Assembly: GCA_021371795.1 (NCBI GenBank)
Contig: JAJFVK010000010.1
Span: 1 to 55,401, forward strand
Length of the DNA stretch: 55,401 bases
From: Planctomycetaceae bacterium
Lineage (GTDB): Bacteria > Planctomycetota > Phycisphaerae > Sedimentisphaerales > UBA12454
Direction of reading: 5' to 3'
Shown: piece by piece, positions 1 to 8,114 of the stretch
How the letters are laid out: every line of letters starts with the position of its first letter
How positions within the stretch are numbered: the first letter of the stretch is position 1
Translations under genes and position numbers: made by a program
Notes under the pieces: model-generated
The model's input: the letters and a program-made list of their open reading frames with translations, nothing else
The model's database searches: none
Told to the model about the DNA's origin: nothing

Positions 1-101
1 AGATATTTTATAATCGTCGGCGTCGTCATGCTTCGCTTGGGTATGTCAGCCCAGCGGAATATGAGGAAATAAGCGAAAAAGAACGGAAACAGGTAGCATA
101 A
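1..101 (+). CDS. IS3 transposase OrfB, C-terminal fragment (edge-truncated)
   Basis: Partial reading frame, first full codon at 3, ending with TAA at 99-101. It encodes the last 32 residues of the DDE integrase-type transposase, starting at IFYNRRRRHASLGY and ending ERKQVA. It is identical to the C-terminus of the complete copy at 54213-55088. The typical IS3 OrfB C-terminal motif YNxxRxHxxLGYxSPxEYE is visible. It is truncated only by the window edge, so there is no evidence that the gene itself is broken. Confidence 0.9.
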   Translation, partial: IFYNRRRRHASLGYVSPAEYEEISEKERKQVA

Positions 102-140
102 ATTCAATCACCGAGTGTCCGTCATTCGTTTAGCACCTCA
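1..140 (+). mobile_element. IS3-family element, right end (copy 1, cut by window edge)
   Basis: These 140 bases are identical, in inverted orientation, to 54174-54313. They hold the last codons of the transposase followed by the right terminal sequence. The shared sequence stops exactly after CACCTCA at 140. Read inward from outside, the end begins TGAGGTGCTAAACG, matching the usual TG...CA termini of IS3 elements. Beyond 140 the two copies have unrelated flanks, so the boundary is seen directly. The remainder of the element lies outside the window. Confidence 0.9.
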
Positions 141-723
141 CTGCGCGAAATTTGCGAATTTTCAAAAATTTTGATTTTTGAGAAGGATTTTGAGTGTTTT
201 TTTGCGTTTTGCCGAATACGTGCGCATTTTAAACAGTGTTTTTAATAAAAAACTGAAAAATGACAAAAAACGATAATCTGATATTTGGCAAACAGTTAGA
301 AGAAAAACTGCTTAAAACGTGCGCATTCTCATTTTACACAAAACCTGCTGTAAGTTCTTTATTTAGAGGTTTTATATCTGCCGAAAGTTGCGCAGTGTCA
401 ACGTTGGCGGCCGGTGGATGTGCGTGAACATTTCGCCTTTGGGCCAGTCCCTTTTTTGAGCAATCTTTGACGTATTTAATGATACATATTTTCGGACGCG
501 AAAAAAAAATAAAAAATATATCATATAAAATCGTCTGATTTTTTTCATCATTCACGCCTTTACCGGACTTTGGTGTTTTTATCGTCTCCTGCTTTATCAC
601 GGGTCAAAATAGTTCGTAATATTTTAATAGTACAAACACTGTTTCGTAAGTGTAGGCGAATTGGGGACTATCCCGGCGGCGGGAAGGTTCGCTGTGCACA
701 GAGCGGAATCGGAGGCTTAGGAA
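141..723. other. Gene-poor spacer after IS copy 1
   Basis: 583 bases without a convincing gene. The first 200 bases are AT-rich with recurring TGCG/GCGCA words, such as CGCGAAATTTGCG near 143-155. The same 13-mer occurs next to the other IS copy near 54036. A minus-strand frame at 334-600 has no recognisable domain and biased composition, so I do not call it. The last 100 bases before 724 are GC-richer and probably form the leader of the PEP-CTERM gene, with GGAGG at 711-715 as its ribosome binding site. Confidence 0.6.
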
Positions 724-1470
724 ATGAAAACAAAGATAACGGTGATTTTAACAGCTTTGCTCATTATGAGCGCACAATGTTCGGCAACAGAAATTGTCGG
801 TACAGTTACGGCCGGCTACACAGGTCTTGGCGCATCTGATACTATGACTATCTGGGGCGGCGGATTTAGCAATTACAGCACGCCGACAGGCGCAATTCTT
901 CTCAACAAAACAGCAGGCACCGGCGATGGCCAATATATAGATAACGGCACGGTCGGCGTTTTCTGCATAGACCTGTTTGAAACTGTTAAAAGCGGTTCGC
1001 TGGCATATAACGTTATAATGACAGAAGACGGGCCGGTGACATCGGCTTCTTATCTTAGCGGCGGAATGGGTGAAGTTAAAGCCGCTTATATAGCCGAGTT
1101 GTGGACGAAACATTATGACACGGCCTGGACATCGGGCAGTTATACAACTGGGCAAAAAGCCGCAGCAGAGGCTTTTCAGGCGGCTATTTGGGAAATAGTA
1201 TATGAAGATTTACCTTCTTCGCCGGTGTACTGGGATGTAGCAGTTGACAGCACCCTCGGAGACGGAGGCTTTAAGGCGACAAATCTTAATTCGACGCTCG
1301 CAAATAGCTGGCTGCATTCTCTTAATGGAACAGGCTCGGCAGTTGAACTAAGAGCGTTGACCTATAACGGTTCTCAAGATTTCATCACCGCGTTCAACAT
1401 ACCTGAACCTGCAACTGTGGCGTTAGTGTCTATGGGATTACTGTTTCTTGTGGGAAGAAAAAGAAACTAA
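724..1470 (+). CDS. PEP-CTERM surface protein with thioester-like Cys/Gln motifs
   Basis: 248-residue exported protein. Residues 1-22 form a signal peptide. The C-terminus has the sorting signal PEPATVAL (about 227), a hydrophobic helix and a basic RKRN tail. In exosortase systems this directs processing and surface attachment. The middle has VFCIDLFE (Cys81) and AFQAAIWEI (Gln152). This arrangement resembles the Cys and Gln regions of thioester (TQXA-type) adhesin domains, which form an internal Cys-Gln bond. The resemblance is by eye and is inference. GGAGG at 711-715 supports the start. The second PEP-CTERM gene follows 41 bases downstream. No exosortase is present in the window. Confidence 0.85.
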   Translation: MKTKITVILTALLIMSAQCSATEIVGTVTAGYTGLGASDTMTIWGGGFSNYSTPTGAILLNKTAGTGDGQYIDNGTVGVFCIDLFETVKSGSLAYNVIMTEDGPVTSASYLSGGMGEVKAAYIAELWTKHYDTAWTSGSYTTGQKAAAEAFQAAIWEIVYEDLPSSPVYWDVAVDSTLGDGGFKATNLNSTLANSWLHSLNGTGSAVELRALTYNGSQDFITAFNIPEPATVALVSMGLLFLVGRKRN

Positions 1471-1473
1471 ATA

Positions 1474-1488
1474 TCGTCGCAGCGACGA
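1474..1488. repeat. Short perfect inverted repeat between PEP-CTERM genes
   Basis: TCGTCGC-A-GCGACGA, seven-base arms around one base, lies in the 41-base gap between the two PEP-CTERM genes. With a one-base centre it is too tight for an RNA hairpin, so a protein-binding site is more likely than a terminator. There is no T-tract. Function unknown. Confidence 0.4.
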
Positions 1489-1511
1489 GGGAATAAATTT
1501 GGGAGTTCAAA

Positions 1512-2414
1512 ATGTTTGGGATTAAACAAAGTCTAACTGTATGTATTATAATCTGCGGCATCGTGTTGACGGCCAATGCGTGTACGGTAACGATGGAAGA
1601 GCTTGCAATATGGTCTGGCGGAAGCATCGGCACCGGCAGCGGTGTCGCAATCACAGGGCCAATCGCTTCGGCGAAGGGCATTAATCTCAACACGAGTTCA
1701 AGCGTCAACTCTGTTTACACGGCCGGCAGTATATGGCTCGGCAGCAAAGTAACCGTCAGCGGCGAAGCAATTGCCAACAAAGGCATTGATAAATCTAAAA
1801 CTGCCGTCATAACCGGATATTCAAACGGCAATGCCGGTTTTGAACTTCCAAAATTAGATTATCTGACACAAAACACAATCGGAACAACTTCTGTTTATGT
1901 TCCGTGGAAGGGCAGTACGATTCTCAAGCCGGGCGATTACTCGAGCTGGAGTTTGAGCAGTAATACGACAACTAATCTGTCGGCAGGCAGCTATAATTTG
2001 AGTAGTTTTTGGGTAGGCTCCGGCAGCGTTGTTAATGTCGATACCTCCGCGGGCGATGTAGTGCTTAATGTTGCCGGCGAATTCAGCGTCAGCAGCGGCG
2101 TAACGTTTGTTTCGTCCGGTTCGGGCACTTTGCGAGTTAACGTTTTTAAATCCGATGCGTGGTTCGACAGCAAATCCAAGCTGACGGGCATTGTCAGTGT
2201 GTACGGCGGGGGATTGACCACCGGTTCGTCTGTCGGCCTTATCGGCAGCGTTTACGCGACCGGCAACGTCTATCTGGGCAGCGACAGCACTGTTACATAT
2301 TCAGCTTTCAGCATACCTGAACCGACATCGCTGGTGATATTCGCCACGATGAGTATGTTCCTTGTCGTTAGAAACCAACGCCGGGGTGCCAAAGGTACAT
2401 CAACTGCGGCGTAG
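1512..2414 (+). CDS. PEP-CTERM protein with Gly/Ser-rich repetitive body
   Basis: 300 residues. The N-terminal signal peptide is about residues 1-23 (MFGIKQSLTVCIIICG...ANA). The body is rich in Gly, Ser, Thr and Val with spaced IWLGS / VYLGS / FWVGS units, suggesting a stacked beta structure such as a beta-helix. The sorting signal FSIPEPTSLVIF is followed by a hydrophobic helix and a longer than usual basic tail (RNQRRGAKGTSTAA). Probably exported and surface-attached with its upstream neighbour. Its last 47 bases overlap the end of the convergent sppA. I do not recognise a specific family beyond the sorting domain. Confidence 0.85.
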   Translation: MFGIKQSLTVCIIICGIVLTANACTVTMEELAIWSGGSIGTGSGVAITGPIASAKGINLNTSSSVNSVYTAGSIWLGSKVTVSGEAIANKGIDKSKTAVITGYSNGNAGFELPKLDYLTQNTIGTTSVYVPWKGSTILKPGDYSSWSLSSNTTTNLSAGSYNLSSFWVGSGSVVNVDTSAGDVVLNVAGEFSVSSGVTFVSSGSGTLRVNVFKSDAWFDSKSKLTGIVSVYGGGLTTGSSVGLIGSVYATGNVYLGSDSTVTYSAFSIPEPTSLVIFATMSMFLVVRNQRRGAKGTSTAA

Positions 2415-3384
2415 TAAGTTCGTAAAGTGTACTGCGGTTGAATTTGTGCAGCATTGAATTCGCTCCGAAAATGCTCTCGAACGAGAAGGGCTTTTCGTAC
2501 TCTACGACTTTAGCCTTGTCGAGATTTGCCAGCGATTTGGCAAGCTCTATGGCGTCGGGCAGATAGCCTATCTGGTCGATTAATTTATTGTCCAGCGCTT
2601 CGGTCGCGTTGTAGATACTTCCATCGGCAAGTGCTCTTACCTGCTCGGCGGTCAATTCATTCTTTCGCGATTCGGCGACTATACTTACAAACCTTTCATA
2701 AGTCGGCATAATCAATTTGCAATTGAGATACTCCAACTGCTCATCCGTTACCGGCTCAAAACTGGTCGGCCAGTCTTTGTGCGGGCCGGACTTGACGACG
2801 ACCGGCTTGATTCCCAGTTTCATTTCCAGCAGTTCCTGCAAAACGAAATGTCCCATTATGACACCGATTGAGCCTGTAATAGCGGTAGGCTCGGCGATGA
2901 TTTTATCGCACGCAGCGGAGGCATAGTACCCGCCTGACGCGGCGAGGGTGTCCATAAACGCGACGACCGGATTGCCGGTTTCCTTCCTATAGCAGTTAAT
3001 CTGATAATACAGTCTGTCGCTTGCGCTGACCGCGCCGCCGGGGCTGACGATGTGGAAGATTACTGCTTTGACCTTGCTGTCTTCTTTGGCGGTGTCAATC
3101 TGCTCTGCTATTTCCTTTGCCATTTCGTTCTGGATTATGCCTTCAATGTTGATAATGACGATTTTTGAGCAAGCAGGGCCTGATTGGATTACGTTTTCCT
3201 TGTAAACTCCCTTTTTTGATGTGCCTGCCAGTGAAATTGAGCCGACAACGATGAGCGAGACAAACAAAACAATGTTGGCCAAAATCGAGAATGCAAGAAT
3301 GATTCCGAAAAATATTTTCCAGCCTATCGATTTTTTGGGCACAGACGGCGGCGAGTTCAGATATGTATTTCCATTGATATCCAT
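2368..3384 (-). CDS. sppA: Signal peptide peptidase SppA (protease IV, short form)
   Basis: Membrane serine protease of family S49 that degrades cleaved signal peptides. It is 338 residues, the length of the single-domain (Bacillus-type) form. A transmembrane helix spans about residues 20-52, with the catalytic domain outside the cytoplasm. The nucleophile is Ser150 in AASGGYYAS. TGSIGVI follows, and the general-base lysine lies in KSGPHKD (Lys198 or Lys203). An AAAGGA ribosome site precedes the ATG. The stop codon lies inside the convergent PEP-CTERM gene. A role in clearing signal peptides from exported proteins is known for the family. Confidence 0.95.
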   Translation of the reverse strand: MDINGNTYLNSPPSVPKKSIGWKIFFGIILAFSILANIVLFVSLIVVGSISLAGTSKKGVYKENVIQSGPACSKIVIINIEGIIQNEMAKEIAEQIDTAKEDSKVKAVIFHIVSPGGAVSASDRLYYQINCYRKETGNPVVAFMDTLAASGGYYASAACDKIIAEPTAITGSIGVIMGHFVLQELLEMKLGIKPVVVKSGPHKDWPTSFEPVTDEQLEYLNCKLIMPTYERFVSIVAESRKNELTAEQVRALADGSIYNATEALDNKLIDQIGYLPDAIELAKSLANLDKAKVVEYEKPFSFESIFGANSMLHKFNRSTLYELTTPQLMYLWHPGVGF

Positions 3385-3479
3385 TATTATATCCTTTCAG
3401 TACCAAATTGTCCCTATTTTAAGTGTTTAGCGCCTGTTGTCAAAACAATATCAAATGGCAAATTGTGATATTTTTCTCT

Positions 3480-3507
3480 TTGCCGACAAAGGCGATAGTG
3501 TTAGAAT
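3480..3507 (+). promoter_or_regulatory. Possible sigma70 promoter inside the N-terminal extension of the CorA-like gene
   Basis: TTGCCG at 3480-3485, a 16-base spacer and TAGAAT at 3502-3507. It would start transcription near 3515, just upstream of the ATG at 3539. It argues for the shorter start of the CorA-like gene. Matches are good but unproven. Confidence 0.35.
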
Positions 3508-3538
3508 TGCCAAGTTAATAAAAACCGGAGTTCAGAGT

Positions 3539-4453
3539 ATGCTTAGAACATTACAGATAGTTGACAACAAACTGGTCGAAAGCAGCGACAGTAATTCGCA
3601 GATTTGTGTCTATGTGGCGCCGGATGACGCGGAACGGAAATATCTTGTCGAAACGCTGAAGATTGACGAGCATACGCTTAGTTCATCTCTTGACCCTGAC
3701 GAGCCAAGCCGATTGGAGTTCGAGCCTGAACATATAGCGATGATTTTCAAGCGTCCCAAACACTATGCACCGCACGATGAGTTTTTGTTTAAGATACTTT
3801 CTGTCGGTGTGTTTATTTTTAACGATAAAATTATCATCGTTCTTGCTGACGATATTCCGCTGTTTGACGGCAAGGTATTTAATAAAGTAACTTCGCTGCC
3901 GGAGATTTCGCTGAAGTTAATCTTCAGGGCAATTCTGCACTTCGTCGAGCATCTTCGCGGCATCAACAGAATTTCCAACGAACTTGAGCAGCAGGTAAAC
4001 GTATCAATGGAAAACAAATATCTGCTGAATATGTTTACGCTGGAGAAAAGTCTTGTTTACTATCTCAACGCGATTCACTCCAATTCCGTTCTTATCAGTA
4101 AACTGAAAACATACAGTCCTAAAATCGGATTCACACAGGATAATATGGAATTCCTCGACGATATTTCAATTGAAAATAATCAAAGTCTTGCGCAGACGGA
4201 AATATTCTCGCAGGTTCTTTCGAGTATGATGGACGCAAGGGCTTCTATTATCAGTAACAACCTTAATATTCGTATTAAAGCGCTGACGATTCTGACTATC
4301 GCGATTATGCTGCCGACGTTTGTTGTGAGTTTGTTTTCAATGAATGTTCGGATACCACTTTCAGAACATCATTACGCATTTTGGATAATAGCTTTTCTGG
4401 CGTTTCTGTCCTCGGCGGTGCTGGCTATGTTTTGGTGGCGGAAAAAATGGTAG
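3539..4453 (+). CDS. CorA-like divalent cation transporter family protein
   Basis: 304 residues from the ATG at 3539. Two transmembrane helices lie at the extreme C-terminus, separated by FSMNVRIPL, and the protein ends WWRKKW. This is the CorA/2-TM-GxN layout: a large cytoplasmic domain with a long helix, then TM1, the GMN-type loop and TM2. The usual GMN is SMN here, which may change ion selectivity or transport. The frame is open upstream to a TTG at 3437, adding 34 residues. I prefer 3539 because CCGGAG sits about 8 bases upstream and a promoter-like pair ends near 3507. It heads a co-directional run to the M48 protease. Confidence 0.8.
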   Translation: MLRTLQIVDNKLVESSDSNSQICVYVAPDDAERKYLVETLKIDEHTLSSSLDPDEPSRLEFEPEHIAMIFKRPKHYAPHDEFLFKILSVGVFIFNDKIIIVLADDIPLFDGKVFNKVTSLPEISLKLIFRAILHFVEHLRGINRISNELEQQVNVSMENKYLLNMFTLEKSLVYYLNAIHSNSVLISKLKTYSPKIGFTQDNMEFLDDISIENNQSLAQTEIFSQVLSSMMDARASIISNNLNIRIKALTILTIAIMLPTFVVSLFSMNVRIPLSEHHYAFWIIAFLAFLSSAVLAMFWWRKKW

Positions 4454-4461
4454 GAGAATAA

Positions 4462-4848
4462 ATGGATTGTCCTGTCTGTAAAAATCCGATGATTGTGCTT
4501 GAACTCGACCGCGTTGAAATCGACCACTGCGTCCAATGCGGCGGCATCTGGTTAGACAGCGGGGAACTTGAGCAGTTGTTTGAGGATGAAAAACAGGCCG
4601 AATCGCTAATCAATTCCTTCAAGACAAGAGAGGGCGTTAAGGAAAATCTGCGGCCTTGTCCGATTTGCGGCAAAAATATGGAAAAAGCCGCCGCGTCGAG
4701 TTCTATTATTATCGACCGATGCACCAAACATCATGGGATTTGGTTCGACAATAATGAATTAAAAACTATCCTGACGAATAACTTCTTCGGGCAGGAAAAC
4801 AAAGTTATGCAATTACTTTCAGGAATGTTTTCAAAAAGAAAGGGATAA
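4462..4848 (+). CDS. Zinc-ribbon (zf-TFIIB type) protein with two Zn modules
   Basis: 128 residues with two copies of a small zinc ribbon. The first is CPVC...CVQCGGIWLDSGEL (residues 3-36) and the second CPIC...CTKHHGIWFDNNEL (about 67-98). The pattern CPxC-x(n)-CxxCxGxWxDxxEL defines the bacterial zf-TFIIB family, whose function is mostly unknown. In the second module the fourth ligand is His rather than Cys. It starts 9 bases after the CorA-like gene with AGGAGA upstream, and the epimerase follows 4 bases after its stop. The spacing suggests one transcript. Confidence 0.85.
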   Translation: MDCPVCKNPMIVLELDRVEIDHCVQCGGIWLDSGELEQLFEDEKQAESLINSFKTREGVKENLRPCPICGKNMEKAAASSSIIIDRCTKHHGIWFDNNELKTILTNNFFGQENKVMQLLSGMFSKRKG

Positions 4849-4851
4849 TAA

Positions 4852-5898
4852 ATGACAGTTGAAAAAGGAATTTTCGGCAATATCGATAAAAACAAATCTG
4901 TCGAATATTTTGTTCTGAAAAATAAGTCCGGAATGGAAGCGAAAGTGATTACGCTGGGCGCAACGCTTGTTTCGCTGACGGCGGCGGATAAAAACGGTAA
5001 ATTCGCGGATGTCGTTCTTGGCTATGACGATGCGGCAAGCTATATGGATAATTCCTGCTACTTCGGTTGTACGGTCGGCAGAATCGCCAACAGAATTAAA
5101 GACGCCAAATTCAAACTTGACGGCAGAGAATATAAACTTACGGTAAACAGCGGCAAAAACCAACTGCATGGCGGAATCGTCGGCTTCGGCAGGGTCTTAT
5201 GGAAAGCCGAGCCGTTCGCCGAAGGTAACGGCGGACAGGGCGTTTTGTTCAAATACTCAAGTCCGGACGGCGAAGAAGGGTATCCGGGCAATCTCGACGT
5301 TAAAGTAACTTATACGCTGACTGACGATAACGAACTAAAAATAGAATACGTTGCTGTTACAGATAAAACGACCGTTGTAAATCTTACGAATCATTCCTAT
5401 TTCAATCTGGCAGGGCATAACAGCGGGCGTGATATCCTTTCACATCAATTGCAGATTAATTCCGATACTATTACCGAATCAGACAGCGATTTAATCGCTA
5501 CCGGCAAACTGGCGAAGGTCGAAAATACCGCTTACGACTTCAGAAAGCCAAAAGCTCTCGGTGCTGATATCAAAAAATTAGATAACGGTTACGATATTAA
5601 TTATGTTCTAATCAAAAAATCGCTTGCGGAACTTTCTTTCACGGCGAAAGCTGTCGAGCCAAACAGCGGCAGAGTTATGGAAATTTATACGACAGAGCCT
5701 GGTGTTCAGTTGTATACCGGAAATTTCCTTGATGGAATCAAAGGCAAAGGCGGTGCTGTTTATAATAAGCAAACGGCGTTCTGTCTTGAGACGCAGCATT
5801 ATGCGGATTCGCCGAACAAGCCGGAATTTCCATCGGTTGTTCTTCGGCCGGGCGAAACTTACAGACACTTAACGGTTCATAAATTTTCTGTTCAATAA
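4852..5898 (+). CDS. galM: Aldose 1-epimerase (galactose mutarotase)
   Basis: 348 residues, normal length for GalM. It interconverts alpha and beta anomers of galactose and other aldoses in the Leloir pathway. Expected active-site residues are present: His106 (NQLHGG), His181 in NLTNHSYFNLAG as general acid, and Glu313 in FCLETQHYADSPN as general base. The GYPGNL loop and the C-terminal RPGETYRHLT motif are also typical. No signal peptide, so it is probably cytoplasmic. It follows the zinc-ribbon gene by 4 bases and precedes lemA by 15. No other galactose genes are nearby, so its substrate in this organism is open. Confidence 0.93.
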   Translation: MTVEKGIFGNIDKNKSVEYFVLKNKSGMEAKVITLGATLVSLTAADKNGKFADVVLGYDDAASYMDNSCYFGCTVGRIANRIKDAKFKLDGREYKLTVNSGKNQLHGGIVGFGRVLWKAEPFAEGNGGQGVLFKYSSPDGEEGYPGNLDVKVTYTLTDDNELKIEYVAVTDKTTVVNLTNHSYFNLAGHNSGRDILSHQLQINSDTITESDSDLIATGKLAKVENTAYDFRKPKALGADIKKLDNGYDINYVLIKKSLAELSFTAKAVEPNSGRVMEIYTTEPGVQLYTGNFLDGIKGKGGAVYNKQTAFCLETQHYADSPNKPEFPSVVLRPGETYRHLTVHKFSVQ

Positions 5899-5913
5899 AC
5901 GAAAGGGGTATTT

Positions 5914-6471
5914 ATGGGAATTGGAGTTTTAATATTAATTGCGGTTGTCGTTGTGGTGATATTCTTTGTCATCGGAGCGTATAACAGTCTCGTTCAGCTT
6001 CGCAACAGAGTTGCTAACGCTTGGGCGCAAATCGATGTTCAGCTCAAACGCAGGCACGACCTGATTCCGAATCTTGTCGAAACCGCCAAAGGCTATATGC
6101 AGCACGAACGCGGAACTCTCGAAGCTGTAACTAACGCACGCAGCCAGGCGATGGGAGCCAAAAGCGTAGGCGATATGGCCAAAGCCGAAGGTGTGCTCGG
6201 ACAGGCTTTGAGCAAGTTCCTGCTGACGGTCGAAGCGTATCCGGATTTGAAGGCAAATCAGAATTTTCTCGCTTTGCAGGAAGAACTTTCCAGCACTGAA
6301 AACAAAATCGCTTTCTCCCGGCAGGCTTATAACGACCAGGTTCTGTTCTATAATAATAAGATTCAGATGTTCCCATCCAATATTATCGCGGGAATGTTTA
6401 ATTTTGCTCAAAAAGAATTTTTCCAAATTGAAAATCCGGAAGAAAAAGCAGTACCAAAAGTCAGTTTCTAA
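5914..6471 (+). CDS. LemA family membrane protein
   Basis: 185 residues. One N-terminal transmembrane helix (about residues 2-22) is followed by the helical LemA domain. The LemA hallmark is clear from about 27 to 60: RNRVANAWAQIDVQLKRRHDLIPNLVETAKGY. FSRQAYNDQVLFYNNKIQMFPSNIIA also matches. Function is not established for the family. LemA genes often neighbour HtpX-type M48 peptidases, as here, where the peptidase begins 161 bases downstream. A role with the protease in envelope quality control is inference. RBS GAAAGGGG precedes the ATG. Confidence 0.93.
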   Translation: MGIGVLILIAVVVVVIFFVIGAYNSLVQLRNRVANAWAQIDVQLKRRHDLIPNLVETAKGYMQHERGTLEAVTNARSQAMGAKSVGDMAKAEGVLGQALSKFLLTVEAYPDLKANQNFLALQEELSSTENKIAFSRQAYNDQVLFYNNKIQMFPSNIIAGMFNFAQKEFFQIENPEEKAVPKVSF

Positions 6472-6522
6472 TTTTTAATTCTTAATGCTTTAATGGAACT
6501 CCTAATAATTCTGGAAATTGAG

Positions 6523-6571
6523 ATTGCTTCGTCGTTCTGCTTCGCCAAAGCTATGCAGAACTTCTCGCAAT
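6523..6571. repeat. Imperfect hairpin repeat between lemA and the M48 protease gene
   Basis: Outer arms ATTGC (6523-6527) and GCAAT (6567-6571), inner arms GTTCTGC (6534-6540) and GCAGAAC (6555-6561), around TTCGCC-rich DNA. This composition resembles the short palindromic repeats that recur in many environmental bacterial genomes. Just upstream, the word CTCCTAATAATTCT is echoed by CCTCTAATAATTC near 7848. No T-tract, so a terminator is unlikely. Confidence 0.5.
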
Positions 6572-6632
6572 GACATTGTTAAAGATTGTTTTAATATTAC
6601 TTTTTACTTTTAACTTATCACTTTAAACTTTT

Positions 6633-7835
6633 ATGTGGGAACAGATACAGGCAAATAAAAGAAATTCGCTGCTGCTGATAGTTTTGATGGCAGTTGTGCT
6701 CGGCGGTCTTGGCTGGCTAATTGGTATGTCGGTTTCGCCTGCGCCTTATTCTGGCGCGTTCGGGCTTGGCATCGCTCTTTGCGTTTGGATGATTCTGGCG
6801 ATGGTCAGCTTCTCCAGCGGCGACGCGATATTTCTGGCCGCCAGCAAAGCAGTGCCGGTAACAAAAGACGTGCATCCGCAGCTATTCAACGTTGTCGAAG
6901 AAATGGCAATCTCCGCACAGCTTCCTATGCCGAAGGTTTACATCATTAACGACCCCGCTCCGAATGCCTTTGCAACAGGCCGAAATCCGCAAAACGCATC
7001 GCTGGCTGTTACGGCAGGTTTACTCGGCAGGCTCAATCGCGACGAATTGCAGGGCGTCGTCGGGCACGAAATGAGTCATATTCTCAATCGCGATATTCTT
7101 TTCGTGACTGTCGCGGGCGTTATGCTCGGTGCGATAACGATAATTTCCGAAGTTTTTCTGCGAAGTATGTTTTACAGTTCGCTGGGCTCCAGCAGATACT
7201 CATCTCGCGGCAGAGGCAAAGGCGACGGCGGGCAGGCGATAATGATGATTATCGCGTTGGTCGCAGCAATTCTTGCTCCGATTATGGCGACGCTTTTATA
7301 TTTTGCTCTTTCACGAAGACGTGAATATTTGGCAGATGCGAGTGCGGCAAGATTGACACGCTATCCGGAAGGGCTTGCAAGTGCTCTTGAGAAAATTTCG
7401 CAAAATACCGTTCCGCTTGCTTCTGCCAATAAAGTAACCGCTCCGATGTATATCGTAAATCCTTTGCAGCAGGCGGGTATGAAACTTTCAGATTTGACCA
7501 GTACGCATCCGCCGATTTCAGAGCGTGTAAAAATTTTGCGGGGAATGTCGGGCGCATCTTTTGCGGATTATTCAGACGCATTTAAAAAAACAACGAGACA
7601 TTCGACTCCTATACCGTCGTCGTCTTTGAAGCAGGAAACTGTTGAGATTCGGCCGGCATCAGAGCAGGGGCCGGTATCGGCCAAAGGGCAGCACAGGAAT
7701 ATTGGCGATATAATGTTCAAGACTTCTGGATTTAAGTTCGTAAATTGCAACTGCGGATTAAGAATGAAAATTCCGCCGAATTTCAAAGCTGACACTGTGC
7801 AGTGTCCAAGATGCGGAACGACACATACGATTTAA
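6633..7835 (+). CDS. M48-family membrane metalloprotease, HtpX-like, with C-terminal zinc ribbon
   Basis: 400 residues. Two N-terminal membrane helices (about 14-34 and 42-64) precede the peptidase domain. The zinc motif is HEMSH (145-149) in GVVGHEMSHILNRD. Two further helices follow around 155-175 and 200-225, with the third-ligand region RREYLADASAARLT. This is the HtpX layout, a membrane protease for damaged membrane proteins. About 100 extra C-terminal residues end in a Cys-rich module (CNCG...CPRCGTTH). That resembles a rubredoxin-like zinc ribbon and is not part of E. coli HtpX. The ATG at 6633 follows an AT-rich stretch with no clear RBS. Pairing with lemA is typical. Confidence 0.92.
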   Translation: MWEQIQANKRNSLLLIVLMAVVLGGLGWLIGMSVSPAPYSGAFGLGIALCVWMILAMVSFSSGDAIFLAASKAVPVTKDVHPQLFNVVEEMAISAQLPMPKVYIINDPAPNAFATGRNPQNASLAVTAGLLGRLNRDELQGVVGHEMSHILNRDILFVTVAGVMLGAITIISEVFLRSMFYSSLGSSRYSSRGRGKGDGGQAIMMIIALVAAILAPIMATLLYFALSRRREYLADASAARLTRYPEGLASALEKISQNTVPLASANKVTAPMYIVNPLQQAGMKLSDLTSTHPPISERVKILRGMSGASFADYSDAFKKTTRHSTPIPSSSLKQETVEIRPASEQGPVSAKGQHRNIGDIMFKTSGFKFVNCNCGLRMKIPPNFKADTVQCPRCGTTHTI

Positions 7836-8046
7836 AATTTAAGGATACCTCTAATAATTCGTAAATCAGAGCCATGAGCGTTGAAGCGAAGCGTAAGCCC
7901 TCGTAGGGGGGGGATCCATAAGCGAAGTGGGGGGAGCGATTGGGTAGTAGTCGTTGCGTCATTGATAAGTACATCATTTAGGACAACGCGGTAATCTCAA
8001 CACTATGCTTCCAATATCACTTCACCATAAAAAAAGTTTTTTATAC

Positions 8047-8074
8047 TTGTATTTATACAATTTATTAATATACT
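8047..8074 (+). promoter_or_regulatory. Putative promoter with overlapping inverted repeat before nuclease-NTPase gene
   Basis: TTGTAT (8047-8052), a 16-base spacer and TATACT (8069-8074) form a plausible sigma70 promoter 41 bases before the ATG. The -35 box is one arm of a perfect inverted repeat, TTGTAT-TT-ATACAA (8047-8060), which could be an operator. Confidence 0.4.
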
Positions 8075-8114
8075 GTACTTGCCTTTTCAATACAATTTTG
8101 TGCGATGTATTTAG

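Noticed and set aside
361-470. Cyclic-di-GMP riboswitch in the first spacer
   Set aside because: Neither strand shows the conserved GEMM core or tetraloop-receptor arrangement.
334-600. 88-residue minus-strand frame in the first spacer
   Set aside because: No domain, biased composition, no ribosome site, and it overlaps the probable leader region of the PEP-CTERM gene.
3437-3538. N-terminal extension of the CorA-like protein from TTG
   Set aside because: A better ATG with a GGAG site exists at 3539, and a promoter-like pair lies inside the extension; not excluded outright.
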